DNA of 64,000 nt from Proteus mirabilis ATCC 29906 (GTDB lineage Bacteria; Pseudomonadota; Gammaproteobacteria; Enterobacterales; Enterobacteriaceae), in NCBI RefSeq assembly GCF_000160755.1, contig NZ_GG668576.1, positions 792,271-856,270 on the forward strand, read 5' to 3'. Made by a program: the position numbers and the translations under genes. The notes beneath the pieces were generated by a model, which was given only the letters and a program-made list of their open reading frames with translations, ran no database searches and was not told where the DNA came from. Shown in pieces: positions 56,347 to 64,000 of the stretch (its first letter is position 1; every line of letters begins with the position of its first letter).

Positions 56347-57984
56347 TTAAGCACAAGGTAAGCGTAGAGAAACGGTATACATATTTTCACCACATAAGTA
56401 ACAGTTGCCATTTTTCTCAAATACCATCACCTGAATACCTAATTGTCCCACTTCGATATTTGGCAATGCATCCGCCAAAATACTTTCTAATGCAGGCTCT
56501 GATATTTCAATCATACTTATCGGCTCATTGCTTGGTGTAGTATCTTGCAGGAAATCACCTAAACGAGGATCATCGGCATAAATTTCTAATGTAGAACGAT
56601 AAACCAATGTCCGCTCACTGCTATTGACTTTAGTATATCCATTAAAGATTATAACCATTTTTTGGATATCCAATTTTGCAACACGGTTTTTAATTTGTAA
56701 GCATAAAGAAGGCACAAGCCGAATATTGACAGAATTAAAATAACGATCGCAAATTTGCGGAATAGTGACGCTAATACAAGGCTTCGGTGCAATATTTTTA
56801 ATTTGTTTACCGCATTCCCCAGTTAAGGAATTATCCACAATAATACGTTCACGGCGTGAAAAACAAATATTGTTAAAAATATCCACAGTGAAGAAAGAGA
56901 TATAATGAACGCCATTCGTTAAGGCTTGATTCTCTAACCTGACCGATACCGCTGATTTATCAGTACAGGGCAACATTTTAAGTTGATCATTAAAATAGAA
57001 CCCTACTTGTGTACTTTCACTAATATCACGACCTAAAATTAGGTTCGCATTTACACAGTAATTTTCACTATGATAGCTTAGAATACCATTTAGCGTTGCA
57101 GGAACCTTAGGAGACGGCAACTTCTCTGTCGTCATTTCAACATAATAGTTTCTTGATTTGAGTGGGTTATCTATATCTTCACTGTTTTCTGATTCAGCAT
57201 AAAAAACAGCAATCTGCTTTGGCTCGGTACCTTTAAATCTAACTTTAAAGTTTGCAATACCATATTTATTGGTTTTTGAAATATTGCTTAACTCACCTTC
57301 GGAATTATAAATTTCAGGCTGAGTAAGTAGTGTGCTGTTGTCTTTATCGTAAACTAATGTGACCTCCTTGTTTTGCATATCTTCACCTTCTTGATTTTGA
57401 AGGTGTACCACAAAGCTTTTAGATACCTCTTCCCATTTGCTCGGCCATTGCATAGATTCAGAGTTGATTGTCAGTAAATCATCAAACCTCTCACAATTAG
57501 CCGCTGAGCAATCGGTATTAGGGATCGCGGGTGTCACTCGAATTTGCAACGGCGGGGCATAATAGGCATTATCTTCATTATCTTCATCTCTTAGAATCAA
57601 CTGTAATGAAGCCACTCCACTACGATTGCCAGTTAAAGAGATCTTCGTTTTATGGTCATCAACGATAGTGGTATAAACATCTTTGTTGTTGGGTAAAATT
57701 AAAATTCCTTTAGGATTTGTACTCCATTGAGCCAAACGTAAATCACTATCTTTTACCTCTACTTCATAGCTAATTATCCCGTTCATTTTTACTTCGTTAC
57801 CAGGCTCATCTGGCGAAGATTTTATTTGATTATATTTAATCTCTGTAACTGTATTTTTATCGGGATCTGTATCAGGCTCATCAGCTTGAGGATGAACAGG
57901 CTTAGGTGGTGTTTTTGCGGTATCCTTGCAGTTTTCAGCTGTTAAGATTTTTTGTAAACGTTCTTCTTTTGTTTCGATAGTCAT
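56347..57984 (-). CDS. Ig-like-domain protein without signal peptide
   Basis: 545 residues. After a polar, proline/aspartate-rich N-terminus (about 1-65) come several beta-rich, Ig-like blocks resembling bacterial Ig/invasin repeats (about 70-150, 185-290, 300-395) with KYGIANFKVRFKGTEP as the best Big-1-like stretch, and a C-terminal ~150-residue region of unknown type. It has many cysteines, several in pairs (CSAANC, CYLC). There is no signal peptide or anchor, unusual for such domains. Function unknown. Confidence 0.65.
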   Translation of the reverse strand: MTIETKEERLQKILTAENCKDTAKTPPKPVHPQADEPDTDPDKNTVTEIKYNQIKSSPDEPGNEVKMNGIISYEVEVKDSDLRLAQWSTNPKGILILPNNKDVYTTIVDDHKTKISLTGNRSGVASLQLILRDEDNEDNAYYAPPLQIRVTPAIPNTDCSAANCERFDDLLTINSESMQWPSKWEEVSKSFVVHLQNQEGEDMQNKEVTLVYDKDNSTLLTQPEIYNSEGELSNISKTNKYGIANFKVRFKGTEPKQIAVFYAESENSEDIDNPLKSRNYYVEMTTEKLPSPKVPATLNGILSYHSENYCVNANLILGRDISESTQVGFYFNDQLKMLPCTDKSAVSVRLENQALTNGVHYISFFTVDIFNNICFSRRERIIVDNSLTGECGKQIKNIAPKPCISVTIPQICDRYFNSVNIRLVPSLCLQIKNRVAKLDIQKMVIIFNGYTKVNSSERTLVYRSTLEIYADDPRLGDFLQDTTPSNEPISMIEISEPALESILADALPNIEVGQLGIQVMVFEKNGNCYLCGENMYTVSLRLPCA

Positions 57985-58260
57985 CGCGTCATTTCCTTTC
58001 TTTGCTAAGTTCCATGTTCAGCTTAAAGAAAAAAAATGCAGTGAAAATCACAATAGAAAAAAGTCAACTGAGTATTGCTGATAGGGAAAAATAAAAATAA
58101 TTACTAAACAATAAGATAGATATAATTTTACAGGATCTTAAGCTATAGCCACCAACAAAAAATGCCTTCAATATAAAAAATAATTTAAAATTTAAAATAT
58201 TTTTGTATAAAGCTATTGACTGTTATGAAAATGTGATTAGAATCAATATCAGAAAATATT

Positions 58261-58276
58261 TGTGACGAGAATCACA
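58261..58276. promoter_or_regulatory. CRP box
   Basis: TGTGA-CGAGAA-TCACA, perfect CRP half-sites with the 6-base spacer. Its centre is 30 bases before the small ORF start. A TATGAA (58298-58303) lies at the spacing of a class II CRP promoter, which would start an RNA near 58310. Confidence 0.75.
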
Positions 58277-58298
58277 TTTTATTAATAGGATACTTAAT

Positions 58299-58373
58299 AT
58301 GAAATCAATGACTTCTTTTATTACTCATCTGCACCAAGTTGTTGTTAAATTATCTTCAACTCGTTTATTGTAA
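58299..58373 (+). CDS. Possible 24-residue small protein
   Basis: The ORF begins MKSMTSFITHLHQ and ends VVVKLSSTRLL. AGGA sits 9 bases before the ATG. The three-valine run and short length recall leader or stress-type small proteins, but I recognise no homologue. It lies between a CRP box and a terminator, so it may be the coding part of a small mRNA, or incidental to a small RNA. Confidence 0.4.
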   Translation: MKSMTSFITHLHQVVVKLSSTRLL

Positions 58374-58456
58374 TTCTTTGTATTAAAAAGAATAACTAAG
58401 CATAAAGCCAGAAAATGCACTCTATATCGCAAGAGGCACTATCTGGCTTTTATTTT
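58310..58456 (+). ncRNA. Candidate CRP-controlled small transcript
   Basis: If CRP acts as a class II activator, the start near 58310 and the terminator ending at 58456 would give an RNA of about 145 bases. No sequence match to Spot 42, CyaR or other CRP-linked small RNAs that I know. Bounds are inferred. Confidence 0.3.
58403..58456 (+). terminator. Intrinsic terminator of the small unit
   Basis: AAGCCAGA (58405-58412) pairs with TCTGGCTT (58442-58449), with further TGC/GCA and TCT/AGA pairs inside; tail TTATTTTCT. Confidence 0.78.
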
Positions 58457-58583
58457 CTATCCCTTTGATTTTTTCTTATCTTACTCTTCGCGCATCTTTA
58501 GTAACAAAAATTTCACTTGTTTGAACTAAAATCCCTCTTCTTGTACCCTAGTATTAAATCACCTTTTATGATGAGGATAGTTT

Positions 58584-59840
58584 ATGCAGCAGCAACTGCT
58601 TACATGGATACGTCAGTTTAATGAAGAGTACGCTCAAATCACTTCTCTGTTACTTGTTTTATTGATCATTTTTGTTGTTGCTCTTGTTCTCCACTTTATT
58701 TTGCACAAACTTGTGCTCCCTAAGCTTTCAAAAGCTATCAGTAAATACGATCAAAAGTGGCAACTCTCTTTTGAAATTAATAAGTTATTCAGTCGATTTG
58801 CCTTTCTTATCCAAGGTGTAGTCATTAATATCCAAGCCTTATTATGGATGGGACCCGGTAAGACACAGGAGATATTAACCACCACAGCTCAAGCATGGTG
58901 TTTACTTTTCGGTTTATTGATGATTTTCTCAATTATGGATCTCTGTTTGCAGATCATGAGAAATTCCCCTTCTTTTGGCCGATTACCCCTTAGAGGTATT
59001 TTCCAAAGTTTAAAATTAGTCGCCAGCGTGCTGATTGGTATCATGATTGTTTCATTACTGATCGGTAAATCACCGCTTATTTTATTAAGTGGTTTAGGTG
59101 CCATGACTGCGGTGTTGATGTTGGTGTTTAAAGATCCAATTATGGGACTTGTTGCCGGTATTCAACTCTCCGCCAATAATATGATTAGCTTGGGTGATTG
59201 GTTAGAAATGCCTAAATATGGTGCTGATGGTGCCGTAGTGGATATTAGCCTCACCACAGTAAAAGTACGTAATTGGGATAATACCGTTACGACCATTCCT
59301 ACTTATTCTTTAATTTCTGATTCGTTTAAAAACTGGCAAGCGATGACACAATCAGGTGGGCGTCGAATTAAGCGCAGTTTATCTCTTGATATCAATAGTA
59401 TTTACTTTTTAGATCAAGAGAATATTGATAAATTAGAAAAGGCACAGCTTCTTGAACCTTATATAAAAAGCAAAGTAGGTGAAATCTCCAGCTATAACGC
59501 TAGCCTTTGTCATGATCATCAAATGCCGCTTAATCAACGTGGTATGACGAATGTCGGTACATTTCGCGCTTACGTGGAAGCTTATCTAAAAAATCATCCG
59601 AAGATCCATAAACAGATGACCATTATGGTAAGACAGCTTGCCCCAACCTCTGAAGGGTTACCTATCGAAATTTATGCCTTTACCAATACAACCGTGTGGG
59701 TAGAGTATGAAGCTATTCAGTCCGATATTTTTGATCATATATTCGCTATTCTTCCTCAGTTTGGTTTACGAATACACCAATCACCAACAGGTAGCGATGT
59801 TAGAGCATTAAAATTCCCTACCAATATCGACACACCATAG
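58584..59840 (+). CDS. mscM: Mechanosensitive channel MscM (YbdG)
   Basis: 418 residues, five N-terminal helices and a MscS-type beta domain. The match to E. coli YbdG (415) is clear: SGLGAMTAVLMLVFKDPIMG, LGDWLEMPKYGADGAVVDI, TTVKVRNWDNTVTTIPTYSL, IEIYAFTNTTVW and FGLRIHQSPTGSD. It opens under membrane tension on osmotic downshock. A terminator follows. Confidence 0.94.
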   Translation: MQQQLLTWIRQFNEEYAQITSLLLVLLIIFVVALVLHFILHKLVLPKLSKAISKYDQKWQLSFEINKLFSRFAFLIQGVVINIQALLWMGPGKTQEILTTTAQAWCLLFGLLMIFSIMDLCLQIMRNSPSFGRLPLRGIFQSLKLVASVLIGIMIVSLLIGKSPLILLSGLGAMTAVLMLVFKDPIMGLVAGIQLSANNMISLGDWLEMPKYGADGAVVDISLTTVKVRNWDNTVTTIPTYSLISDSFKNWQAMTQSGGRRIKRSLSLDINSIYFLDQENIDKLEKAQLLEPYIKSKVGEISSYNASLCHDHQMPLNQRGMTNVGTFRAYVEAYLKNHPKIHKQMTIMVRQLAPTSEGLPIEIYAFTNTTVWVEYEAIQSDIFDHIFAILPQFGLRIHQSPTGSDVRALKFPTNIDTP

Positions 59841-59860
59841 CCCTAGCGTTCATTATTTAA

Positions 59861-59885
59861 AAGGGAGATTAATTCTCCCTTTTTT
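59861..59885 (+). terminator. Terminator after mscM
   Basis: AAGGGAGA (59861-59868), 5-base loop, TCTCCCTT (59874-59881) running into a T-rich tail. Confidence 0.87.
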
Positions 59886-60112
59886 CTATTAAATAAATTA
59901 ACAAATATTTATAACTAACGACTTTGTTATCATATTAACAATCTTGTTTTAGGCTATTTTTTTAAAATCGATATGTTATTTTTTATATATCGAATCACTG
60001 TTTTCACCTATATATTTGATATTTTATTTACCACTAAAGTGGTATTAACCGCAAAATGTAACCAATTGTTTAATAATTATTTTTTTAGATAACCTTATTA
60101 ACATTTTTTATA

Positions 60113-60126
60113 TTGATATAAATCAT
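60113..60126 (+). promoter_or_regulatory. FNR-like site upstream of dmsA
   Basis: TTGAT-ATAA-ATCAT, one mismatch from TTGAT-N4-ATCAA. A -10-like TAGATA (60154-60159) lies where an FNR site at about -41.5 would place it. Fits anaerobic induction of dmsABC, as in E. coli. Confidence 0.65.
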
Positions 60127-60199
60127 TATAGGTATAGGTGTAATAACTTAACATAGATATACAACTTTATTTGTTGTGAAAAATGTTAGGGTAATGTCA

Positions 60200-62632
60200 A
60201 TGTCAAAAATTAAAAATAATGTTTCTATCACTGAAATGAGCCGGCGTGGCTTCATTCAGTCTGCAGCTGTTCTTTCTGGCGCTGCTGCTGTAGCTGGAAC
60301 GGTATCATTACCTTTCTCTGCTAATGCTCAAACACCCCAGGGTATTCGTCCTGATGAGACGTCTGAAACCATCAAATACAGTGCATGCTTAGTGAACTGT
60401 GGTAGTCGTTGCCCATTAAAAGTTCATGTTAAAGATGGCGTGATCCGCCGTATTTCCAATGAAACCATGTTTGATGACTCAACCTTTGGTCTTCATCAGA
60501 TCCGTCCTTGCTTACGTGGACGTTCCGTTCGTTGGAAAACTTATAATCCAGACCGTTTAAAATACCCCATGAAACGTGTCGGTAAACGTGGTGAAGGTAA
60601 ATTCGAGCGTATCTCTTGGGATGAAGCGACTTCGATTATCGCTGATAAGCTAAAATATACTATCGATACCTATGGTAATGAGGCTATTTATTACCAATAT
60701 GGTACTGGATCTACCGGAGCGAATTTACATGGTAGAACAGCCTGTAAACGTCTATTAAGTACAGTCGGTGGCTTCTTAAGTGACTACGGTACTTACTCTT
60801 ATTCACAATTAACCGGCATCGTCCCTTATGTGTATGGTGATATGCTGGAATCTCTGTTAACAGAAATCGAAAACTCAGATCTGGTTGTGATGTTTGGTCA
60901 TAATCTTGCTGAAACTCGTATGTCTGGCGGTGGTCAGTTCTATGAAACACTGAATGCGTTAGATAAGAGTAAAAGTAAAGTAATTATTATCGACCCGCGT
61001 CGTACTGATAGTGTCACAACATTAGGTGCAGAGTGGATCCCTATCTATCCGGGTACTGATGCTGCATTAGTGGCTGCGTTAGGTTATGTGATGATCCAAG
61101 AGGGCATCACTGATGAGGCATTTTTACGTGAATATTGCATCGGTTGGGATAAACAAACTCTGCCAGCCTCAGCACCTGAAAATGGCTCTTACAAAGACTA
61201 TATTCTCGGTAATGGTCCTGATGGGATTGCTAAAACCCCTGAATGGGCAAGTCAATTAACCGGAATTTCCGTTGCACGTATTATTCAATTAGCACGTGAA
61301 ATTGGTAATGCCAGAGCTGCGTGGATCTCCCAAGGCTGGGGTATTCAGCGTACCAGTAATGGTGAACAAGCTTGCCGTGCAATTATGATGTTGCCATTAA
61401 TGTCTGGTCATATTGGTCGTCCTGGTACTAATACCGGATGTTGGGGCGGTAGCATTGAATACCCTGTCGCAAGTTTTGCCATACCAAATCCAGTAAAAAC
61501 CCAGATCCCAACGTTTATGTGGTCTGAAGCAGTTGCTCGTGGTGAAGAGTTAACCAGTAAAAATGCCGGTGTCAGAAATAAAGATAAGCTGGATACGGGC
61601 ATTAAATTTATGTGGTGTTACTCCAGTAATGTGATTGGTAACCAGCATGCTGATCTCAATAAAACACATGAATTACTGCAAGATGAATCAAAATGTGAAT
61701 TTATTTTAGTGTGGGATAACCACATGACACCATCAGCAAAATATGCCGATATTTTACTGCCTGATGTCACTACTGTGGAAACTAACGATCTTATCAATAA
61801 CTCTTATGCTAGTGGTGCGTATCATTATATGGTGCGTTTACAAAATGCCATTGAGCCGTTATGGGAAAATCGTCCTAACTATGATGTATTGGCAGATATC
61901 GCTGAAAAATTAGGTGTTAAAGAGAAATTTACTGAAGGTAGAACCTACCAAGAGTGGATTGAGTATTGCTATAACCAAGTAAAAGCAAATAACCCAGCGC
62001 TTCCTTCTTTTGCTGAAACTAACGATATGGGGATTGTGGATAGAAAACTTCCTCCTCGTAGCGCTTATGTGGCATTAGAAGCATTTCGCCAAGATCCTAT
62101 CGCCAACCCACTAAAAACAGCATCAGGTAAAATTGAAATCTATTCTGAGAAATTAATGCAAGACACTGAAGGTTGGATCTTACCAGAAGGTGATCGTATT
62201 CCAGCAATTCCAGAATATTGTAAAAATGAAGAAGGTGTTGAAAACGTTACCTTAAAAGAGAAGTTCCCACTGCAAATGACGGGCTTCCACGATAAAGGTC
62301 ATGTCCACTCTACCTATTTTAACGTCGCAATGTTACGTGAAGCTATTCCTCATCAATTTTGGTTAAACCCCGTTGATGCGGCACAGCGTGGATTAAAATC
62401 TGGCGATATTGCTGAGATTTATAACGAACGTGGTCGCTTGCATATTCGTGTCAAAGTGACAGATCGTGTATTACCTGGTGTGATTGCAGTACCACAAGGT
62501 GCATGGCGTTCACTTGATACAACAGGTGTAGATACCGGTGGATGTATTAATACATTAACAAGCTGGCACCCATCGCCGTTTGCTAAAGGAAATCCACAAC
62601 ATACTAACCTTGTTGAAGTGAAACGTGCATAA
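60200..62632 (+). CDS. dmsA: DMSO reductase catalytic subunit DmsA
   Basis: About 810 residues. Tat signal (MSRRGFIQSAAVLSGAAAVA), a Fe-S-type cysteine set (CLVNCGSRCPLKVHV, then CLRGRSVRW), and molybdopterin blocks (DRLKYPMKRVGKRGEGKFER; DPRRTDSVTTLGAEWIPIYP; PSPFAKGNPQHTNLVEV). It reduces DMSO and N-oxides in anaerobic respiration. The frame opens with a GTG at 60176, but AGGG 8 bases before the ATG at 60200 favours that start. The exact acceptor may differ from E. coli DmsA. Confidence 0.93.
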   Translation: MSKIKNNVSITEMSRRGFIQSAAVLSGAAAVAGTVSLPFSANAQTPQGIRPDETSETIKYSACLVNCGSRCPLKVHVKDGVIRRISNETMFDDSTFGLHQIRPCLRGRSVRWKTYNPDRLKYPMKRVGKRGEGKFERISWDEATSIIADKLKYTIDTYGNEAIYYQYGTGSTGANLHGRTACKRLLSTVGGFLSDYGTYSYSQLTGIVPYVYGDMLESLLTEIENSDLVVMFGHNLAETRMSGGGQFYETLNALDKSKSKVIIIDPRRTDSVTTLGAEWIPIYPGTDAALVAALGYVMIQEGITDEAFLREYCIGWDKQTLPASAPENGSYKDYILGNGPDGIAKTPEWASQLTGISVARIIQLAREIGNARAAWISQGWGIQRTSNGEQACRAIMMLPLMSGHIGRPGTNTGCWGGSIEYPVASFAIPNPVKTQIPTFMWSEAVARGEELTSKNAGVRNKDKLDTGIKFMWCYSSNVIGNQHADLNKTHELLQDESKCEFILVWDNHMTPSAKYADILLPDVTTVETNDLINNSYASGAYHYMVRLQNAIEPLWENRPNYDVLADIAEKLGVKEKFTEGRTYQEWIEYCYNQVKANNPALPSFAETNDMGIVDRKLPPRSAYVALEAFRQDPIANPLKTASGKIEIYSEKLMQDTEGWILPEGDRIPAIPEYCKNEEGVENVTLKEKFPLQMTGFHDKGHVHSTYFNVAMLREAIPHQFWLNPVDAAQRGLKSGDIAEIYNERGRLHIRVKVTDRVLPGVIAVPQGAWRSLDTTGVDTGGCINTLTSWHPSPFAKGNPQHTNLVEVKRA

Positions 62633-62643
62633 GGAGTTAACTC

Positions 62644-63261
62644 ATGAAGCAATATGGTTTTTATTTTGACTCCACTAAATGCACTGGCTGTAAAACCTGT
62701 CAAGTCAGTTGCAAGGACGAAAAAGATTTAGATTTAGGCCCTAAATTCCGTCGTGTTTATGAATATGGCGGTGGTAGCTGGGCAAAACAAGACGGTATCT
62801 GGACACAAAATATTTATAGTTATTATTTATCAATTTCTTGTAACCACTGCTCTAACCCTACTTGCGTGGCAGGTTGCCCTACTGGCGCGATGCATAAACG
62901 TGAAGAAGACGGTTTAGTGGTTGTTAATCAAGATGTTTGTGTTGGATGCCGTTATTGTGAATTACGTTGCCCTTATGGCGCACCACAGTTTGATGAAAAG
63001 AAAAAATTGATGTCAAAATGTGATGGTTGCTATGAGCGTGTCGCCCAAGGTATGAAACCGGTCTGTGTTGAATCTTGTCCACAACGTGCACTGGATTTTG
63101 ATGATATTGAAGTGATCAGAGCGAAACATGGTACAGAGTGTGGTATCGCCCCAATGCCAGATCCAAGCTTAACTAACCCAAATATCGTGATAAAAGCACA
63201 TAAAGATGCAAAACCTTCTGGTGATAAAACCGGCTCAGTTCAAAATGCGGCGGAGGTATAA
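62644..63261 (+). CDS. dmsB: DMSO reductase iron-sulfur subunit DmsB
   Basis: 205 residues with four ferredoxin-type clusters: CTGCKTCQVSC, CNHCSNPTCVAGCP, CVGCRYCELRCP and CDGC...CVESCP. Electron transfer from DmsC to DmsA. Length equals E. coli DmsB. AAGGAG lies upstream, 11 bases after dmsA ends. Confidence 0.95.
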   Translation: MKQYGFYFDSTKCTGCKTCQVSCKDEKDLDLGPKFRRVYEYGGGSWAKQDGIWTQNIYSYYLSISCNHCSNPTCVAGCPTGAMHKREEDGLVVVNQDVCVGCRYCELRCPYGAPQFDEKKKLMSKCDGCYERVAQGMKPVCVESCPQRALDFDDIEVIRAKHGTECGIAPMPDPSLTNPNIVIKAHKDAKPSGDKTGSVQNAAEV

Positions 63262-63264
63262 ACC

Positions 63265-64000
63265 ATGCATGAACTTCCTCTTGTCTTTTTTACTGTTTTA
63301 GGCTCTAGCGCAGCAGGTCTGTTTCTGATCGCTTATATCAGTAAAAAGTTAGGTCAAATTGATGAACAACAACTGCGTAATGCCAATATTCTTGCTCTGA
63401 TATTAATGCTTGTGGGCTTAGGTATTGGTGGATTACACGTAGGTCAGCCACTACGCTTTTTCAATATGTTATTAGGCGTAGGCCGTTCTCCAATGAGTAA
63501 CGAAGCTTTTCTAAGTGGTGTATTTACTGGTTTTGCTTTTGCAACAGTGGCACTCACTATTATGAAAAAATGGCGGGGATTACGTGAAATTTGTAATCTA
63601 TTTACCGTTATTTTTGGTTTAGCTTTTGTTTGGTCAATTCCGCAAGTTTATCATATTCCAACAATTGCTAACTGGAACACAGATTACACCACATTACAGT
63701 TTTGGATGACGCTATTAATTGGCGGTGGGGTACTTGCGATGGTCAGTGGTGCAAGACGTTTAGGGGCATTGTCCTTTATTATCGGTGCCATAATTACCTT
63801 TGCCGCACGCTCCGGTTATGTCAGTTTCCTAAGCTTTAATGGCCCAGAATTAAGTGCTGAGCAATCACTGTTTTGGGGTTTCCAATTAGCAGTATTAGCA
63901 TTAGGTATTGTGGTTGTCGGGTTTAGCGCATTAAAAGCGCAAACCTCAAAAGTGACCTTAGCCACTTGTGCCGCAGCGGTCGTAATTGCTGAATTATCCG
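63265..64000 (+). CDS. dmsC: DMSO reductase membrane anchor DmsC (partial, runs off the window)
   Basis: 245 codons are present and the frame is still open at the window edge. It begins MHELPLVFFTVLGSSAAGLF and has about seven membrane helices in this part; the motif LHVGQPLRFFNMLLGVGRSP and the PMSNEAFLSG block match DmsC. It anchors DmsAB and oxidises menaquinol. GGAGG precedes the ATG, 3 bases after dmsB. Confidence 0.92.
   Translation, partial: MHELPLVFFTVLGSSAAGLFLIAYISKKLGQIDEQQLRNANILALILMLVGLGIGGLHVGQPLRFFNMLLGVGRSPMSNEAFLSGVFTGFAFATVALTIMKKWRGLREICNLFTVIFGLAFVWSIPQVYHIPTIANWNTDYTTLQFWMTLLIGGGVLAMVSGARRLGALSFIIGAIITFAARSGYVSFLSFNGPELSAEQSLFWGFQLAVLALGIVVVGFSALKAQTSKVTLATCAAAVVIAELS

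Larger units (their letters stand above)
57985..58583. other. Spacer holding a CRP-box/small-ORF unit
   Basis: About 600 bases between divergent genes. It contains a perfect CRP box (58261-58276), a 24-codon ORF (58299-58373) and an intrinsic terminator (58403-58456), then the presumed mscM promoter. Confidence 0.7.

Noticed and set aside
1..64000. Insertion sequences, prophage or integrase genes
   Set aside because: No transposase, integrase or phage structural protein was found in any frame; accessory genes here lack visible mobile ends.

Overview
The window reads as a chromosomal segment of a Proteus species, most likely P. mirabilis or a close relative. The base composition is AT-rich, the flagellar, chemotaxis and flhDC genes have the enterobacterial order, and tetrathionate reductase, DMSO reductase and an RppAB-like two-component pair are present. 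The species call is an inference from gene content and protein resemblance, not from a database search.

Region 1 (1-19700) is a flagellar and chemotaxis block. flgM and flgN read rightward from a textbook sigma-28 promoter. Two small AT-rich genes for two-partner-secretion (TPS) exoprotein domains follow. Then comes the leftward series flhD-flhC-motA-motB-cheA-cheW-tsr-MCP-cheR-cheB-cheY-cheZ-flhB-flhA (given in transcription order, from high to low coordinates). A second perfect sigma-28 promoter precedes tsr. No flhE is seen after flhA; the TPS genes occupy that place.

Region 2 (19700-24600) starts with 3.3 kb of very AT-rich DNA upstream of flhD, with no confident gene but a perfect CRP box. 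It ends with mgtC. The mgtC leader holds a 15-codon, proline-rich leader ORF followed by an intrinsic terminator, which looks like a transcription attenuator. A small conserved-looking protein and a CspA-family gene follow.

Region 3 (25000-29500) carries ylaC, four identical tandem tRNA-Asn genes each with its own promoter, pyrC with a CTP-type start-switching leader, bssS, and an orphan LuxR-type regulator.

Region 4 (29700-41700) is the tetrathionate reductase locus: ttrBCA leftward and ttrSR rightward. ttrS is split by a one-base frameshift in its ATPase domain. lpxL, mdtG and a POT-family peptide transporter follow.

Region 5 (41900-58500) is accessory and mixed. It has an orphan Hcp with a cargo-like effector, a PhzF-family isomerase, an acyl-CoA thioesterase, a DnaA-box cluster, a trimeric autotransporter adhesin, an old yellow enzyme, a Fur-box-linked small membrane protein, rppA/rppB, an AzlCD pair with an XRE-cupin regulator, a D-amino-acid transaminase, an HdeD-like protein, an Ig-like-domain protein, and a short CRP-box/terminator unit with a 24-codon ORF.

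Region 6 (58584-64000) has the mechanosensitive channel gene mscM/ybdG and dmsABC behind an FNR-like site; dmsC runs off the window end. The two anaerobic respiratory loci (ttr, dms), the motility master operon and cell-surface functions fit a swarming gut or urinary-tract bacterium.
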